A stretch of DNA of 64,000 nucleotides from Astropecten irregularis (taxonomy: Eukaryota > Echinodermata > Asteroidea > Paxillosida > Astropectinidae), in assembly GCA_963971285.1 (NCBI GenBank), contig OZ020260.1:9582798-9646797 (forward strand). The letters run 5' to 3'. Under the pieces are notes generated by a model that ran no database searches, was not told the origin of the DNA, and saw nothing but the letters and a program-made list of their open reading frames with translations. The stretch's first letter is position 1, and each line of letters opens with the position of its first letter. Shown here one piece after another: positions 24,301-39,300 of the stretch. Both the position numbers and the translations under genes were made by a program.

Positions 24301-27300
24301 GAAGGATAGGCATACCTTCATCCAAGCCAGAACCTTCCTCTAGCAGTCCAACATCTGGATGTGACAGGTGGGTGGGCGTGGACACTGAGAGGGTCATCAC
24401 CTCTCCCACAGCCTCGTGGAAGGCACCATTAGCCCCGTCACGAAATGGCGATGGCAGTTCGCTGTACTGCATCTGGTACTGGGTGTGGCCCAACTCGTGG
24501 TGTATGGTCTGGAAGAAATCCATCGTCACCTCTGTACACATCTTGATTCTTTTATGTAGGGAAAAATTGAAAAATCGTCATTTTTTTTCTCATAAGCAAA
24601 ATATACATGTACACACAAGAAAATAAGAAAATTCACAAACTATATGCAAGCAACAAGCAGACAAGGAAACAAATCGTGGACAAAGAAAGGAGCATAGAAA
24701 GCAAGCAAACAAACAAAATTTCGGCGACCAAATGTAAAAATCTAAAACAGCCTCAAGAAAGATTTCAGGCTTTGCATGGTAACAATTGGTATGAGGATCG
24801 GTTTGCGGAAACACCATATATCGTTCGCACTTCTCGCAATGAGACCTATGATTGTTTCCGCAAACCGATCCACATAAAACAGCCTTGCCAGATGCAGAGC
24901 AACGCATGAAATGAAACCTGCCTGAAGTCTTCCCCGTTGGCCATGTCCCAAGCCGTCGGGTGGCACACGACCTGCCGGCCATCCGACGGTTTCTCAATCA
25001 TGGATTTCTCCCAGAACAACGGTTTGACGCGCAGCAGGCCCATCGAAGCGAAGAAATCATCTGCTAGTTCGAACATTTTCTTCGGTGTAAAGCCCTGGAC
25101 AAATTGTGCAAGGAGGTAAAATAAAGCATGTAAAAAGGACAAAGGGGCCGCACACACAAATCTACAATTAGATCTAGGCAATCTTTCAACTTTTCAAGAA
25201 TATTCTTTCTTTGTGACCCGGCACTGTCTTAACATGTATTCTGTTCTAAATCGTTCCTTTGATTGCAAGTTCATCGCTTTGAAGTTGATGGCTGTAAAAA
25301 GCACATGCTGTGACAAGCTTTTGTTTGTCTGTTTCTATGCTACAGATTAGGACCTCGGAACGGGCGTGGGCGTGATTCGCTTCGCAAAAATCATCACCGG
25401 TTTAACCCGATAAAGCAGCCACTGCTAGTTCTGTCTAACCTGCAACCAGACCTGGTAGACTCATCATACTGATCACCAAGAAAAGGTACATCTAATCGTC
25501 GCTAAATAATCAGTAAACTGATCATGCTTCCGCGAAGAGGCAAATCCCTAAACTCAAGATGGCGTCCGCCGCCGACCAGAACAAAGCCCAATAAATTCAA
25601 CATCTTATTATTATTATTATTATTTATTATTATTTATTTCTGGTAATGACACCAAGGATTCCTCAAAAGTGCCCTAGGCACTGTAGCTCGCAAGCCTGAT
25701 GAAACCTGTTATGGAAAGATGATGAGAAGAAGATACAGTTTTAGAGGTGGGAGGAAAACCCCAGAGTAATATTCTGGGTAAAACCCACGGAATCAGGCAG
25801 GGACTGAAAACCCAATCCACTTATGAACCGAGCCGGACTTGAACCCGGTCCACAGAGGTGAAAGGCGAGGAAAGAACCGCTACGCCAACCTGACTCCCCA
25901 GTGTCTTATGCAGTGTCTTCTGAGAAAAGTTCTCCAACATTCACTGTAAGCTTGATAATGTGCATGATCAGAAATCAGAAAAAAGATTCGCTGGTCTGCA
26001 CCAATACGACCGATGAAGTCTGTAACAAGATGTCATCGAAACGTCCGATCCGGTTATCAAAATGTCTCAATAGCTTGACGAGGCCATGAAGCGGATCAAC
26101 AAGATAGAGGAGGCAGTTTTACAGCTACAGAGGTATACTCACGGAGATTTAACCTTCGATTTGGTCCGGACGAAAGCCCTGCGTACCTTCCGAAATTGTC
26201 AGGGAAAATTTTGACTGATCGGAGTTTCAACTGCCCGATGTCTCACTAGAGAACGGCCACTAGACGGGCTCTGGGCATAAAGGTACGGTACCCGTACCCC
26301 GTCATCAGTCTCAACTACCCCACGCCACATCATTGCCAAGGCCCCAACGAGAAGCTGGTTGAACAACAGGTATGTTTTCAATTATACTGCAAAAGATATC
26401 TATCCGACCTATCTCCTAATCGCACTATTGCACAAACAGATCATCTGCTCAATCTTACTAATATCAATGAATACCAACAGAACATTTCACGGTACAAACG
26501 CTACACTAAAGCAACTCCCCGACGACTTTAAAATGTTTTTCTTTCGATTCAACTACACTGTACATGATCGCAACACCAGATCATCAACAAACATACATAT
26601 CTCGAACCATAGAACGCAACTGTTTCAGCAATTCGGTATTCTGGCGGAAACAATAGGAATCTGCTCCCCTTTGCATAAGACGTTCACTTTCACTGGTCTC
26701 ATTCCAGCACAAACTTAAAATGTATCTCTGAAACCAATCTGTAGTACTGTTGTTAATTAGATTGTAGATTATAAATACTTATCGTTATTATACCATTGTT
26801 GTTATAACTGTCCGATTGACTGTGTGTTTTATTAAACTATTAAACTTCTTTCCTTCGTCTGATCTGTATAATTACCCAGTCTTTGTCCTAAAGCTTTCTC
26901 AATACAAGCACTACTTATCTAGACTTGCCTCCATTTCCCTTGTTATCATAACTACCATAATAATGTTATTTTCCTTATGTATAATTAATTTGCTTATGTC
27001 TGGTATGATAATATGAAAAGCAAATGTCTATTGAAATGAATTGAATTTCATGATGCCACCTTTTCGAACCATAAGTACATTCGAATGAAACGTTACCTTG
27101 GCAACCATCGCATCCGTGACGTCAATATTGGGACTGTCCGGGTAAGGTACAACTTGGCTGTATATATTACCCCAGAAGCGCCCCCACATGTCCCCTGTTT
27201 GATGAAAAAAAATGCATGTAAATCTATTGGATGACAAAAATGATCGATCACCATGAAAAAAATAAAGGTAAAGACCTTTTCTAGCCAAACAACAACCAGC

Positions 27301-30300
27301 CACGTACAGCCAGTAATTTTGATTCGTCGGATGGCAAACAGTAGGCCGGTTTGTAGCTGTTTGAACGTCTGGTCAGTATTTCGTCATTACGATTAATGTC
27401 TCTGTTCGTAAAGCGCCCATTCCCCTGGACTTGTACCAACAACGCAATTTCATTTTGAAAATCCGTAGGTCTAATTATTTTGTACCTAGTAAACAAGACG
27501 GGATACGCCCTCTCACGTCCACACGGGAGCCATGTGTCTTATGCATAATCCGTCTGACGTAAGCATGTAGTTGTTTGTAAAGCGGCAGAATCTGCTCGTA
27601 TATGTCATATGACTGTGCTATGATCTCAGCATCCTCATACTCCGACCGCCAGTAAGCTCCCATGTCCGGGTAACCTAAGAAAAGGAAGAATGATAAAGGT
27701 TATTAAAATAGTATGAAAGGTAATTCTGTCCCCAGGGTAAAATGTGTCCAGTTGGACAGCATAAAAACGTGCTGCGGACAAACAGGTAAAAGTGTCCCCG
27801 ACGACAAAATTACCAGGGCAGAATTATGTTTGACACCTGCGCTTATAGGGCGTGGCTTTACCATAGATCGATTGGTAATACCGTGAAAATCATTGGTGGC
27901 CCACCATGATGCACACGCCCATCAGCATGCTCCTGTTTGTAGAGATTCGTTAGGTTTGGTACAGAGTAAGTGGTGGAGGGGGGGGGGGGGTCACGGGGCA
28001 AGGGAACGATCTGCAGTGAAGGACGCTTATTATGGAAAACAAATTCAAAGTGTAAAATCCGGATCCGAACGTCTCGCATCATGGAGTCGTAGATTATTGC
28101 GCTGTCAGTTGTGCAAAGTTCTTACAACGTGTGTGCGAACTTAAGCACAGAAAACATAAAACCATACACGAGAAAGCGAGACTTAATTGCGAACAACGCG
28201 AATGTTCCAAGAATTATGGGCGAAATTTTGCAGATATTTAGTGACGCATGCGAACGTTTTCCGCATTTACGAACAATTAACTTCGTTCATTTCATTTCTG
28301 CGAAATTCATACATAATTGTGTCGCGGGAATATTTTACAAAAATTCGCAGAAAGAGAAATAATTGCGCGAACTTCGCTGCTTGTGTGAGACTTTCTGCAA
28401 ACTTTCGGGATCTGATTGACTCGGATTTATAAAGGTTTTGCGAACATTCTATACATGTCTTGAGGTCATGCATTATGACGAAGCTTTGGAGAAATTTTGG
28501 AGAACTTGAGTTCACGACTTAAAGGTATAATACATGATTGGTAAAGGTCATGATCACTCATACTTTGTCTGATCCAGCATATACATGAACGTATAAACCT
28601 GTGGAAATAATATGACCTTAGTCAATCGGACATATGAGTCACGAAAAAAATTGCGAAAACCTGACTAATTCTTAAATGGAAGAATGGTTTTGATCTTACC
28701 TCAAGATCAAAACTGTATTCGGTCTTTGTTTTGCTAAGTAGGCTACTGGTTAAATACATCATTTCAGGGGGAAATATTTTTAACGCTACGGTTTCTACCA
28801 GGACCATCTTCATACCCTGAAAGTTATACGTAAATCTGTGAACATTTCTGATTGTTACCAATCCTGTGCTGTACCTTTAAACACGGCCCGTGATGCGGTA
28901 AATTAAAATTCAAACTTTCTTGGAATTCCCGCCGAACAAAAAACGACGCCCGCGAGCATTGACGACACTTTCGAACCCCCGCCATGGTATGGCGATCTTT
29001 TGCAGCATAAAATGCAACTGTTGGACTTTTGTGCCACTTTTGTCGACATTCGCGTCCTTTGCAAATGCCAAATCGTTTGCGTGCCCTGTGAAAATCCTTC
29101 TTAACAAGACAAAGATCATTATCATCAGGAAACTTACCATTAGCCACGGCGGCCTTGTTTGACAGAGGTACAAACTTTTTATACAGGGGCTTGTTTGGTA
29201 TACCGACGGCATCACGAAATCCCTTCCAGGCCCAGACGAGTTCATCCCAGTCCCGTGAGGTGGCCATGACTTTGGATAAACCTAGAACACAATCCAGCGA
29301 AATTAAAACTCGTCAACCAACACGCATATCTGACGGAGAGATACTTGGTCTTTAGATCCCACTTTGAATAGGAGAGGATTATAATCATCATACAATTCAT
29401 TTCCATTTTACAGAAACAAGCAAACTTAGATTCAAGCTTAATTCCATGCTAGAAAATTCGTGCATGTGATCTTCTTTCGGTGTGATGTAGGCCTACGACA
29501 AAACAGTAATGGGCTTTATTTGAACGAACTCTTTGAGGCTTTGCATGCAATTGTTATGTGGATCGGTTTGCGGAAACACCTTGTAATAATCGTTCGTACT
29601 TTCCCACTTCTACAACGTTTCTACTAGTCTGCTCTGGTCCTCATCAGGAGACGCCTGGAAGTAAGAACGATTATTACATATTACAACGATCCACATAAGA
29701 ACTCTGACATCTTTATAATTATTGGTACTGTAGTACTGTAGATATCATCCCACATATACCGCTAATTGCAGTAGATTAATATCTGGACAATTATTGCAAT
29801 TATGGTAACGGCATTGTGGACTATATGGCCAGTAAAGATGGCAGACTGTGGTGCAATAATGTCCATTATGACAGATCATGACAAGAGACGGTAGAGTGAT
29901 CCATTTTACAGTGAAACAAACATACCTGGTTCTAGCTGCATGCACACCGTTGGTTCGTCTTCCTTGCATACCGTACCAGTGCTATAGTTATCGGTCATGA
30001 TGTTCACCACATTATTGTACTAAAAAATGCCAGAAACAAATTATATAAAATTGACAATTGACAACTGAAAGGTCTTCTTCTTCTTCTCCTCAATTCTACA
30101 CAATGTCCAGTGAAGGGTACAAGATCTGGCTTTGGTGTTGAAAGACTCCAGATCTTTGGCAAACTGACGGTGAACAAAGACAAATTGACTAGAGGAGGAT
30201 TCGAACCTGCGGGATAATAGAATCCCATATCACTCAATTAGTCTTTGTTCGCCTTTCAGCGATACTAATATAAACAATCTATAACGTCATTTGTCCTGTT

Positions 30301-33300
30301 AAGTTGGTGGATGATTCCCTGAGAATCATCTCGTATTGTGAAAGCGCTCGTCTGTGGGCCTAATTCATCGCTACAATTTTTGACTGGGCCAAACTACGAA
30401 TGAAATAACATTTTCATCTCAAGAAACCTTTTTTGTGTGCTATTTTTGCACTTGAGCATGAAAATGTTAGTTACAAGAACCAATGTATTCTTCACACATT
30501 CAAACATTCATGCAAAAACAAAACCGGACCTCTTCCAGATCGCTGGTCTCCAGTGCAGCCGTTCCGACGTCTTTGATTTTCTTAAACTGCCTCTTAACGT
30601 CATCAGGAAAATTCGTGACGTCAAACAGAGTGGCGTTTTGATAGGCTTCCTGTCGAAAAGCGGCTGAGGCAAGACTACCTTGCACCTATGGAATAAACAC
30701 ATGACGGAAACTGCTAAAAAGGGAAAGGAAAGCCGTAGGCCCTAAAGCAAACAATTATAAATATCCCAATAAAATATGCAAACAAACAGCCAAATGAATA
30801 TACATCAAAGTATACAAATTAAAGGCACCCAAATGAGAAATTGTATGAAACTTAATATTGGAAGGGAGCAAATGCAGTTTTTCCTTAAAGGAACATCGGC
30901 CTATAGCAGGCAAGCATGCATGGGCGTAGACCACCCGGAAGGGGGAGGGTTTATCCCCATAATTTCATTTTGTACATTTTATTATAGGGGCCTATGTATA
31001 TAATGTGCACAGACTTATATGAACGTACGGGCCAGCTACAGTATCAACCCCCAGTTATGAGGACTTGTCTATTATGCACGATCATGTTGGAGTACTCGTA
31101 CTCGAACTCGAACTCGAACTTGAGTACCAATAAGAACTTGGCCCGTGCTTGGTCACAAGTACTCGAAAAAACAAAACAAGTACTTGGCCCGTACGTACTC
31201 TTAATTTCGAACTCGGACTCGTCTCCGAACTCGACAAATTGTACTCGGTGAACTCGATCCCAAACAGTTGCAAGTACATGTAGGCCTACTCGAAAGAAAA
31301 TTCGGATTTGTTTATATATTAATTTTTCGATACTAAACTTATCAAAATAATGATGAATGTAATGCGTTATCGACTCTATTGCAGCGCATTTTGTATCGTC
31401 ATATTCCCATGGAACACTACAAAAATACCAGCGAAATATATTGCAAGCTTCTTGTTATGGACCGCGTTTATCACATGCAGCATTTTCTAACTAACAAGGC
31501 ACGGTAAGGAAAGATCGTATGTGGGGGAGAGGTTGTGCACAATGTACACAACGTGTCACATTCTCTCTAATGGGCGCATGGCGCAATGTTCTAGTTAAAA
31601 AATGTACTCGGGATGTACTCGATGTCATTGTACTCGAACTTGGCCCGTACTCGGACTCTGAAAAACTCGAACTCGGTTTTTTTGGCCCAGGACTCGATTA
31701 AAAAGAACTCGGACTCGGCCCGTACTCGGCACTGTGTGTACTCGGGAAAACTCGGTACTCGAATGTTGGTACTCGATTACCGAGTGACACTGGCATGATG
31801 CAAGCAAGCAGGCACAACGGGGCAACGGACGAACAAGCAAGCACAACAGGGCAGCAGACGAACAAGCAAGCACAACCGTAGGGCAGCGGACAAACAAGCA
31901 AGCACAACGGGGCAGCGGACGAACAAGCAAGCACCGACGGGGCAGCAGACGAACAAGCAAGCACAACGGGGCAGCGGACAACAAGCAAGCACAACGGGGC
32001 AGCGGACGAACAAGCAAACACAACAGGGCAGCGGATGAACAGGCAAGCACAACGGGGCAGCAGACGAACAAGCAAACACAACAGGGCAGCAGACAAACAA
32101 GCAAGCACAACAGGGCAGCAGACAAACAAGCAAGCAAGCACAACGGGGCAGCGGACGAACAAGCAAGCACAACAGTGCAGCAGACGAATTTACAAGCAAG
32201 CACAACGGGGCAGCGGACGAACAAGCAAGCACAACAGGGCAGCGGACGAACAAGCAAGCACCGACGGGGCAGCAGACGAACAAGCAAGCACAACGGGGCA
32301 GCGGACGAACAAGCAAGCACAACAGGGCAGCGGATGAACAAGCAAGCACAACAGGGCAGCAGACGAACAAGCAAGCACAACAGGGCAGCGGATGAACAAG
32401 CAAGCACAACAGGGCAGCGGACGAACAAGCAAGCACAACGGGGCAGCAGACGAACAAGCAAGCACAACACGGCAGCGGATGAACAAGCAAGCACAACAGG
32501 GCAGCGGATGAACAAGCAAGCACAACAGGGCAGCAGACGAACAAGCAAACACAACGGGGCAGCGGACGAACAAGCAAGCACAACAGAGCAGCAGACGAAC
32601 AAGCAAGCACAACGGGGCAGCGGACGAACAGGCAAACACAACGGGGCAGCAGACAATCAAGAACAACGGGGCAGCGGACTTAATTATAATTATTTCAAGG
32701 CAGATATATCTGTTTTCCCTTGCTCATTTTTCCTGACTGAGGCATCATTTTTTTGAAAAGCTAGGAAATGTGCTTTCTAGAAATGTGATTGATCCTTTAA
32801 AATAAAATTATCGTTGTGCATATTACTTTTTGATAGCATTGCTTCATATTGTCTTTACTCACTCATGCGTGAAGTATGTATCATAATGAATGGTATCAAA
32901 TGAAAGCTGAGAAAATAAACATTTCAGATATGTGTCATTTATTATTCAAAAGTGAAATTAAAATAGGATTAAACATTGACAAATCTCGGTTTCGTTTTTT
33001 TTGGGACACCCTGTATACATGTACAGATTTAAACGAACTGCTATTACATCAACAAACACAATCAACAAACGATACGGGTCTGGATGATAAGAGGCATATT
33101 ATTGAACCTAAATAGTCCGTATGTTTGGACAATGGTTGATTATCCTATGCAGATACGCAATAAAATATCTTTTTAGACAGTCCAGAAAGAGCAAAGTCTA
33201 TAAAATCCCGTTGAATTCCCCCATTTTGATGTCTGTATGCAAACAGCATTGGAATCAAAGTTCTGGGTCGAATACATTTTATATTACAGGTCACTGGGTT

Positions 33301-36300
33301 ATCTTGATTTATGTTTAATTTTCATGTGACTTTACTGCTCTTATACGTACGTATACTCGTATACTCAATGTCAGGAAATAAAATTAGTAGACATAGTTTA
33401 TACAATTGGTTTTAAGCTTACTGCTCACAGACCTCATACGTGACCCGGTAATTATGTGACTTTTCCTCTGAAAATAATACTGTCGTATTTGAGAAAACTA
33501 AACTTAAGATAAAATATTTAAAAGGGGCAAATCGCTATATAAAAACAGCTAAAACATGGCCCCCAAATTTCAAATCCAGGGAAAGTTATCATCCATAGAA
33601 TAATACTATCACCCATACTATCACCCACAGAATAATACTATCATCCATAGAATAATACCATCATTCATAGAATAATACCATCATCCATAGAATAATACCA
33701 TCATCCATAGAATAATACCATCATTCATAGAATAATACCATCATTCATAGAATAATACCATCATCCATAGAATAATACCATCATCCATAGAATAATACCA
33801 TCATCCATAGAATAATACCATCATCCATAGAATAATACCATCATCCATAGAATAATACCATCATTCATAGAATAATACCATCATCCATAGAATAATACCA
33901 TCATCCATAGAATAATACCATCATTCATAGAATAATACCATCATCCATAGAATAATACCATCATCCATAGAATAATACTATTATCCATAGAATAATACCA
34001 TCATCCATAGAATAATACCATCATTCATAGAATAATACCATCATCCATAGAATAATACCATCATCCATAGAATAATACCATCATTCATAGAATAATACCA
34101 TCATCCATAGAATAATACCATCATCCATAGAATAATACTATTATCCATAGAATAATATTTATCGTCATCCATAGAATAATACCATCATCCAATACACTAT
34201 CATCTCTAATAATGAAGACCCATTTGGATGAAATCTTCACGGGTTATTATAGCTCTAGTTCTGTCATATAATGACATTTCAAAAACACACTGTTGGCACA
34301 AATTATGCATACTCTTTCACAAGCTTGACTAATCCTAAACCTTCGGTATAAGGACGTGTAGTATTGCGTTCCATAGCAGCGATGCAAGGTCCTTAATAGT
34401 GTGTATTACTATATATAGTAGAGTCAATCTATGACAAAATGTGCACTTACCCCAAAAAAATTGCAACAGAAGGTTTTATGGCATTTTCTTGTAGTATGAG
34501 GTCAGACAAACAAAATATCAAAAATCGAGAAAAATCCAACTTCAGGAAGGGGTCTAACTGTGACGTCATCAAAATGGCCGCCCAAACCCCAGTATTGGGC
34601 AAAATAATCATGTTCAAATCGATTGTATTCCAAATAATTCACCTCTCAGAGTGAGATTTGTATCCATGATATTCATTGTAGTGACTTTTACTTATGGACA
34701 TAATTATTTGGGATGATTATTTTGAAGGCAACGTATTGAAGTTGTAATTTTAAAGCTCTGACGTGGCGGCCATATTGAATTTTAAATGACCGCTTTCTCC
34801 TTAATGCAAACTTTCATCTCATTGCATTCAAAGAAATTATATGTCATGTCAGCATGTGAAAAACATGATTGTAGATTTGTGTAATGACACCTAGCCCATG
34901 CTACGAAAGTTAATATTGGTTTGTCTTGTATGGGATGTTTGTGAAAACATGGACTAAGAACAAGCGTCAGATGAGCCTCAGACCTGGGGCTATGATCATG
35001 TAGCTGGGTCGGACTTCCATAGACGTTTGTGCACATAGGCTAATATAATACATCCATACGTACAAAAATACAAAATGAAAACCTGCGGGTGTTCAACCCC
35101 CGCCTCACACCGACGCCCCCCCCCCCCTATCAGACTGTCCAAAGAATTGGTTTTACATAGTCCAGCCGACTTGTATGAAAGACTTTCAACCGCCTTACTG
35201 GCAGAGGCCCCACACTGACCAAATGTCCAGTGACATCTAATTTCATCACAGTAACCCATTCCTGACAAATGGACGGTTCTATGACACCAGCAAGGTCCAC
35301 GCACTTGCAGTTAAAACACTTGACAGTCATCTCTCGGAGCCCTTCTCTGCAGAGGAAATCACTAGTTGCTAGCTACCAAATCAAGAGACAACATTTTTGT
35401 TCTATGTGCATATTACCAGGCATGGCAATAGCCAAGATCTGGCCCAAAGCTGCAATTATTACCATTCCAAAGCCTAACAAGCCCGTTGAAAATCCCAAGA
35501 AGTATTGCCACCATCTTGCTCCTTTGTGTGCCAGTCAACTTGCTGAGACGACTTCTCCTTGCCCGTCTTGATTAACCATGGAGGTAGAACATGCTTGAAC
35601 CTATGGTCAAACCTCAGCTCCCATACACAAGAGGGCTGGTTTCCGGAAATGACACAACACAGTCCATCAAGTCATGCAGCTATCAGATTACATTGAGGAA
35701 GCCCTCAAAGCAGGCCACAAGGCGAACGTTTTCCTGTTGGATCTCCTGATGCTTCTACAAATGCTACCCGACTGACTCTTCGTGGAATGCATCTCAACCA
35801 TCATCTAATACTGGATACTTCGGTCGACATCCATAAAGCTTGTTCCACTCCTAACAGGCATTGTCCACAGCGCTCCCAATATTTCTGCATGAGCGCATCA
35901 AAGATGCTGGAGGCCTTGGCAGAAAACGCCTCATCAGCTCTCGTCACCCCTTCAACCGTCATGCCCCGTCTCTCAACAATGTTCCAACTTCAACCTTGTA
36001 CCTTGTACCTTGTAGTACAAGGTGCTCCACTACAGAAGGCTAGTCCTTCTCTGGATGCCACCCCCATTCATGCTGTATTGTTCTGCTTTTTCTATTTTGA
36101 TACACTTGTTTTAATCATTAATCTTTATTCATTGTATGTTTGAAGTATGAATGGAAATAAAACAAACAAACAAACAAACAAACTTACTTCAGAAAGGCCC
36201 TCAAGGAAGTTGAGAAGATGAGAAGAAGATACGGTTTTAGAGGTGGGAGGAAAACTCCAGAATAATATTTTAGGTAAGACCCACAGAATCAGGTAGGGAC

Positions 36301-39300
36301 TGAAAACCCAATCCACTTATTGTGGACTGAGCCGGACTTGAACCCGGTCCGCAGAGGTGAAAGGCGAGGAAAGAACCACTACGCCAACCTGACTTCCCTC
36401 ATTGAATATTAGAAAAACAACCGGCAAGAGATTGAAAGACCAATAGCGTTCAGCACTAATGACGTCACACCATGCATGCACGCGCACACATACCCCACTC
36501 GGCACTCACCACACGTTTGCACGGCCGGTTGCAATGTTTGTCTGAGGTTCGGTGCTATTTTTAGCGCAAGTGCGCAGTGCTATCCAGTTCATCACCCATC
36601 GGAAGCCCTTGAAATTGCCATATAGAAATCACTAACACAACGCCGGAGACTGTCACATGGCTACATTAGCTGCATGAAGTTGTACATTCACATGTATATC
36701 GGTTAGAAGTATTTCTAGCGCATAAAGTTTTCCCTTACAGTGCAATTTTGACATAATTAAGCAAAATTACTAAATTGGCGGCCATTTTGAAATCCAATAT
36801 GGCTGTCAAATCGATTCACCTGAACTGTTATGTAACAATTATTCATTACTTCATCCAGAAATTTGCTTCTGAACAAACATTGTCACCTGAGGAATCCACA
36901 ACAATGACCGAATGAATCATGTTCTTTAATGCTGTTCTTTTGCTCCACTTTTTAGATTTTTATTGCAACTTGCTTCAAGCATTATGCTTTGGGCCACTTT
37001 TCATCTTTTGTGATGTTTTCATCAGGTCCCAGAATCCAAGTTTAAAAAAAACAAAAAAAAAAAAACAAAAAAAAAACAACATGTTAATGGATAGAATTTT
37101 GCCATTTTCAGCGTTTTGGCGGCCATTTTGATGACGTCACAGTTAGACCCCTTGCTGAAGTTGGATTTTTCTCGATTTTTGATATTTTGTTTGCCAGGCC
37201 TCATACTACCAGAAAATGCCATAAAACCTTCTGTTGCAATTTTTTTGGGGTCAAGTGGTATTTTGACCCTACTAATAGCAGAGTTAACGGCGTCAGAATA
37301 TATTAAAACACTTATGCACTTACGCGCACAACAACAAATACGCTTTCGCTAACACAATACAAATTCTTGAATCTACAAGCACTACATGTAGCGGGCCATG
37401 TCAAAAGGCTTTAAGTGCAAATATTTTCCCGAGTTTGTGGACTTTCAGAATGAGATATGACATGTAGGCACATTGTGCAAGCTATTATTCCAAACTCAAT
37501 GCAGTTACGTTGTTGTGTATAATAATACTCGTTGACCATGGACTGAATTGTCATTTGTACATCATAATTATTTTAAAAATGCAATTAATTTTGCATAGGC
37601 CTACCAGCAGGAATTTTAAAGGTGCTTCCGTTATTATAATAATTGCATTTACAGAATACACGTACATTTTACATGTAAATCATTAGCATTACTTATGTTT
37701 CAAATGCAAATATAGAATTTAGATGAAGGGTATAGATTTAAACAAACACTATTACATGTATCTATAACCTTTTGCACGTATTTCAATGTGGGAACTGCGA
37801 CGCGAGATTCGTATGAGATCATTGTTGGTCAAGACATTGTCATTAGGCCGCCAGCGTGCATAGATCACAGCTTCATCAGCTGCAGGATCGTTGACATGTA
37901 CAGTGTGAACGAAGCCTCGTGATAGCTGTCTTTTAGTTTATCAAAATAATATTGAACATTTAGGTACCTGCCTGTAGTACTTCAAACGTTAGGTTGGTCT
38001 TACAGTACGTACAGGATTGGTAACATAACCAAATAGAAATGTTCACAGATTTACGTATAGCTTTCAATAGCTTTCAGGGTATGAAGATGGTGCAGGATAC
38101 GTGACATAAACGTTAACATATTTCAGCCTGAAATGCTGTATTTATATCCAGAAATTAGTAAAACAATGACTGAAAACAGATTAAAACCATTAAATTAAGA
38201 TTAAAACCATTTTTAGTATGTTCAAGAAAAATTGTGTCTGGTTTTCGCTATTTTCTTTGGGCCTCAGATGTCCGATTGGGCCTATACGTATTGTACAGTG
38301 TACATAGTACATCATAGGCCACTCAGCCCATTTCATGCGGAAACATTTTAACGGAATGTTTCTACCACCACCATCTTCATACCCTGTAAGTTATAGGTAC
38401 ATCTGTGAACATTTCTGTTTTGGTGTCTTACCAAAGTATGATACTACCTTAAAGGCTTTAAGTCCGAACTGAATAACACAGTCTTTGAATTGATTATGCA
38501 GTCGTGTCTTGTTAAAAAATTGGGATAACCAAATGAATCGCAAGACGATTTCGGAGGGTCACAAGTACTATTGATGATAATTCTATTATACAGTGTCTAC
38601 TTTCAACTGTGGCCGGCACTTTGTTGAAATTTTACAGTGTGAACTGGCCAGTCACTTTTACACAATTGATTTTGTGATATCACAACTGCATGGTCAGTCT
38701 TTCTTTCATACAATATGCCGAACCAACATACCAGAATGCCCAAGACTTACCTTCGATTGACCTCAGCTGTAAGAAGTACCCCTCTCTGCATGATCCAGTA
38801 CATCATTTATTTCAATTCAATTTTCCCACCAATGCCACCATCTTATAATGCTCAATCTACATTGATCATAACTGAAATCTAGGTGAAACCTTCAATGATC
38901 AACATAAAACTGAGCGTCATCACAATTAGTGTCAAAAGACAATAGGTCTATACAGTATATAGACCTACACGGCATTAATTTGTGGAAGTTGATTGGAAAA
39001 ACAAAAACATCAGGCACTGAACTCCACAACATCAAGAAAAGAAACCCCATGTATTCTTTTCATTTCAAAGTCAACTTTTCCAACTTACTATTGATTTATA
39101 ATCTTGATGATGACCACAGTCATTAAATTAACATAATTCATCATTATGCATTATAGAACATTAATACCATATACAATCGTCAAACTTCATCTGACCAAGA
39201 AAAAAAAACCACCTTCACACCCCAATGCAATGTTCACGACATGAGTAAGATTGTAGTATATTATCACAATAAACTTGCAGGCCTATAGGCCTAAAGGAGT

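Larger units (their letters stand above)
34416..37274. mobile_element. Candidate long-TIR element (about 190-bp inverted ends)
   Basis: The left arm 34416-34605 and right arm 37085-37274 are inverse complements at about 85-90% by eye. Shared landmarks are TAGTAGAGTCAA / TTGACCCTACTA, CCCCAAAAAAATTGCAACAG and GTGACGTCATCAAAATGGCC. Between them lie a decayed LINE piece and a SINE. No transposase is seen, so this may be a non-autonomous element or two separate inverted copies. Confidence 0.55.

Noticed and set aside
31625..32656. 343-residue open frame on the minus strand
   Set aside because: It lies wholly within the 30-bp minisatellite and ACTCGR repeat. Equal-length periodic frames are open in other frames and on both strands, and there is no family match.
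33590..34190. Regular 20-bp units resembling a CRISPR array
   Set aside because: Units are directly adjacent with no unique spacers, and the host is a eukaryote. It is a simple satellite.
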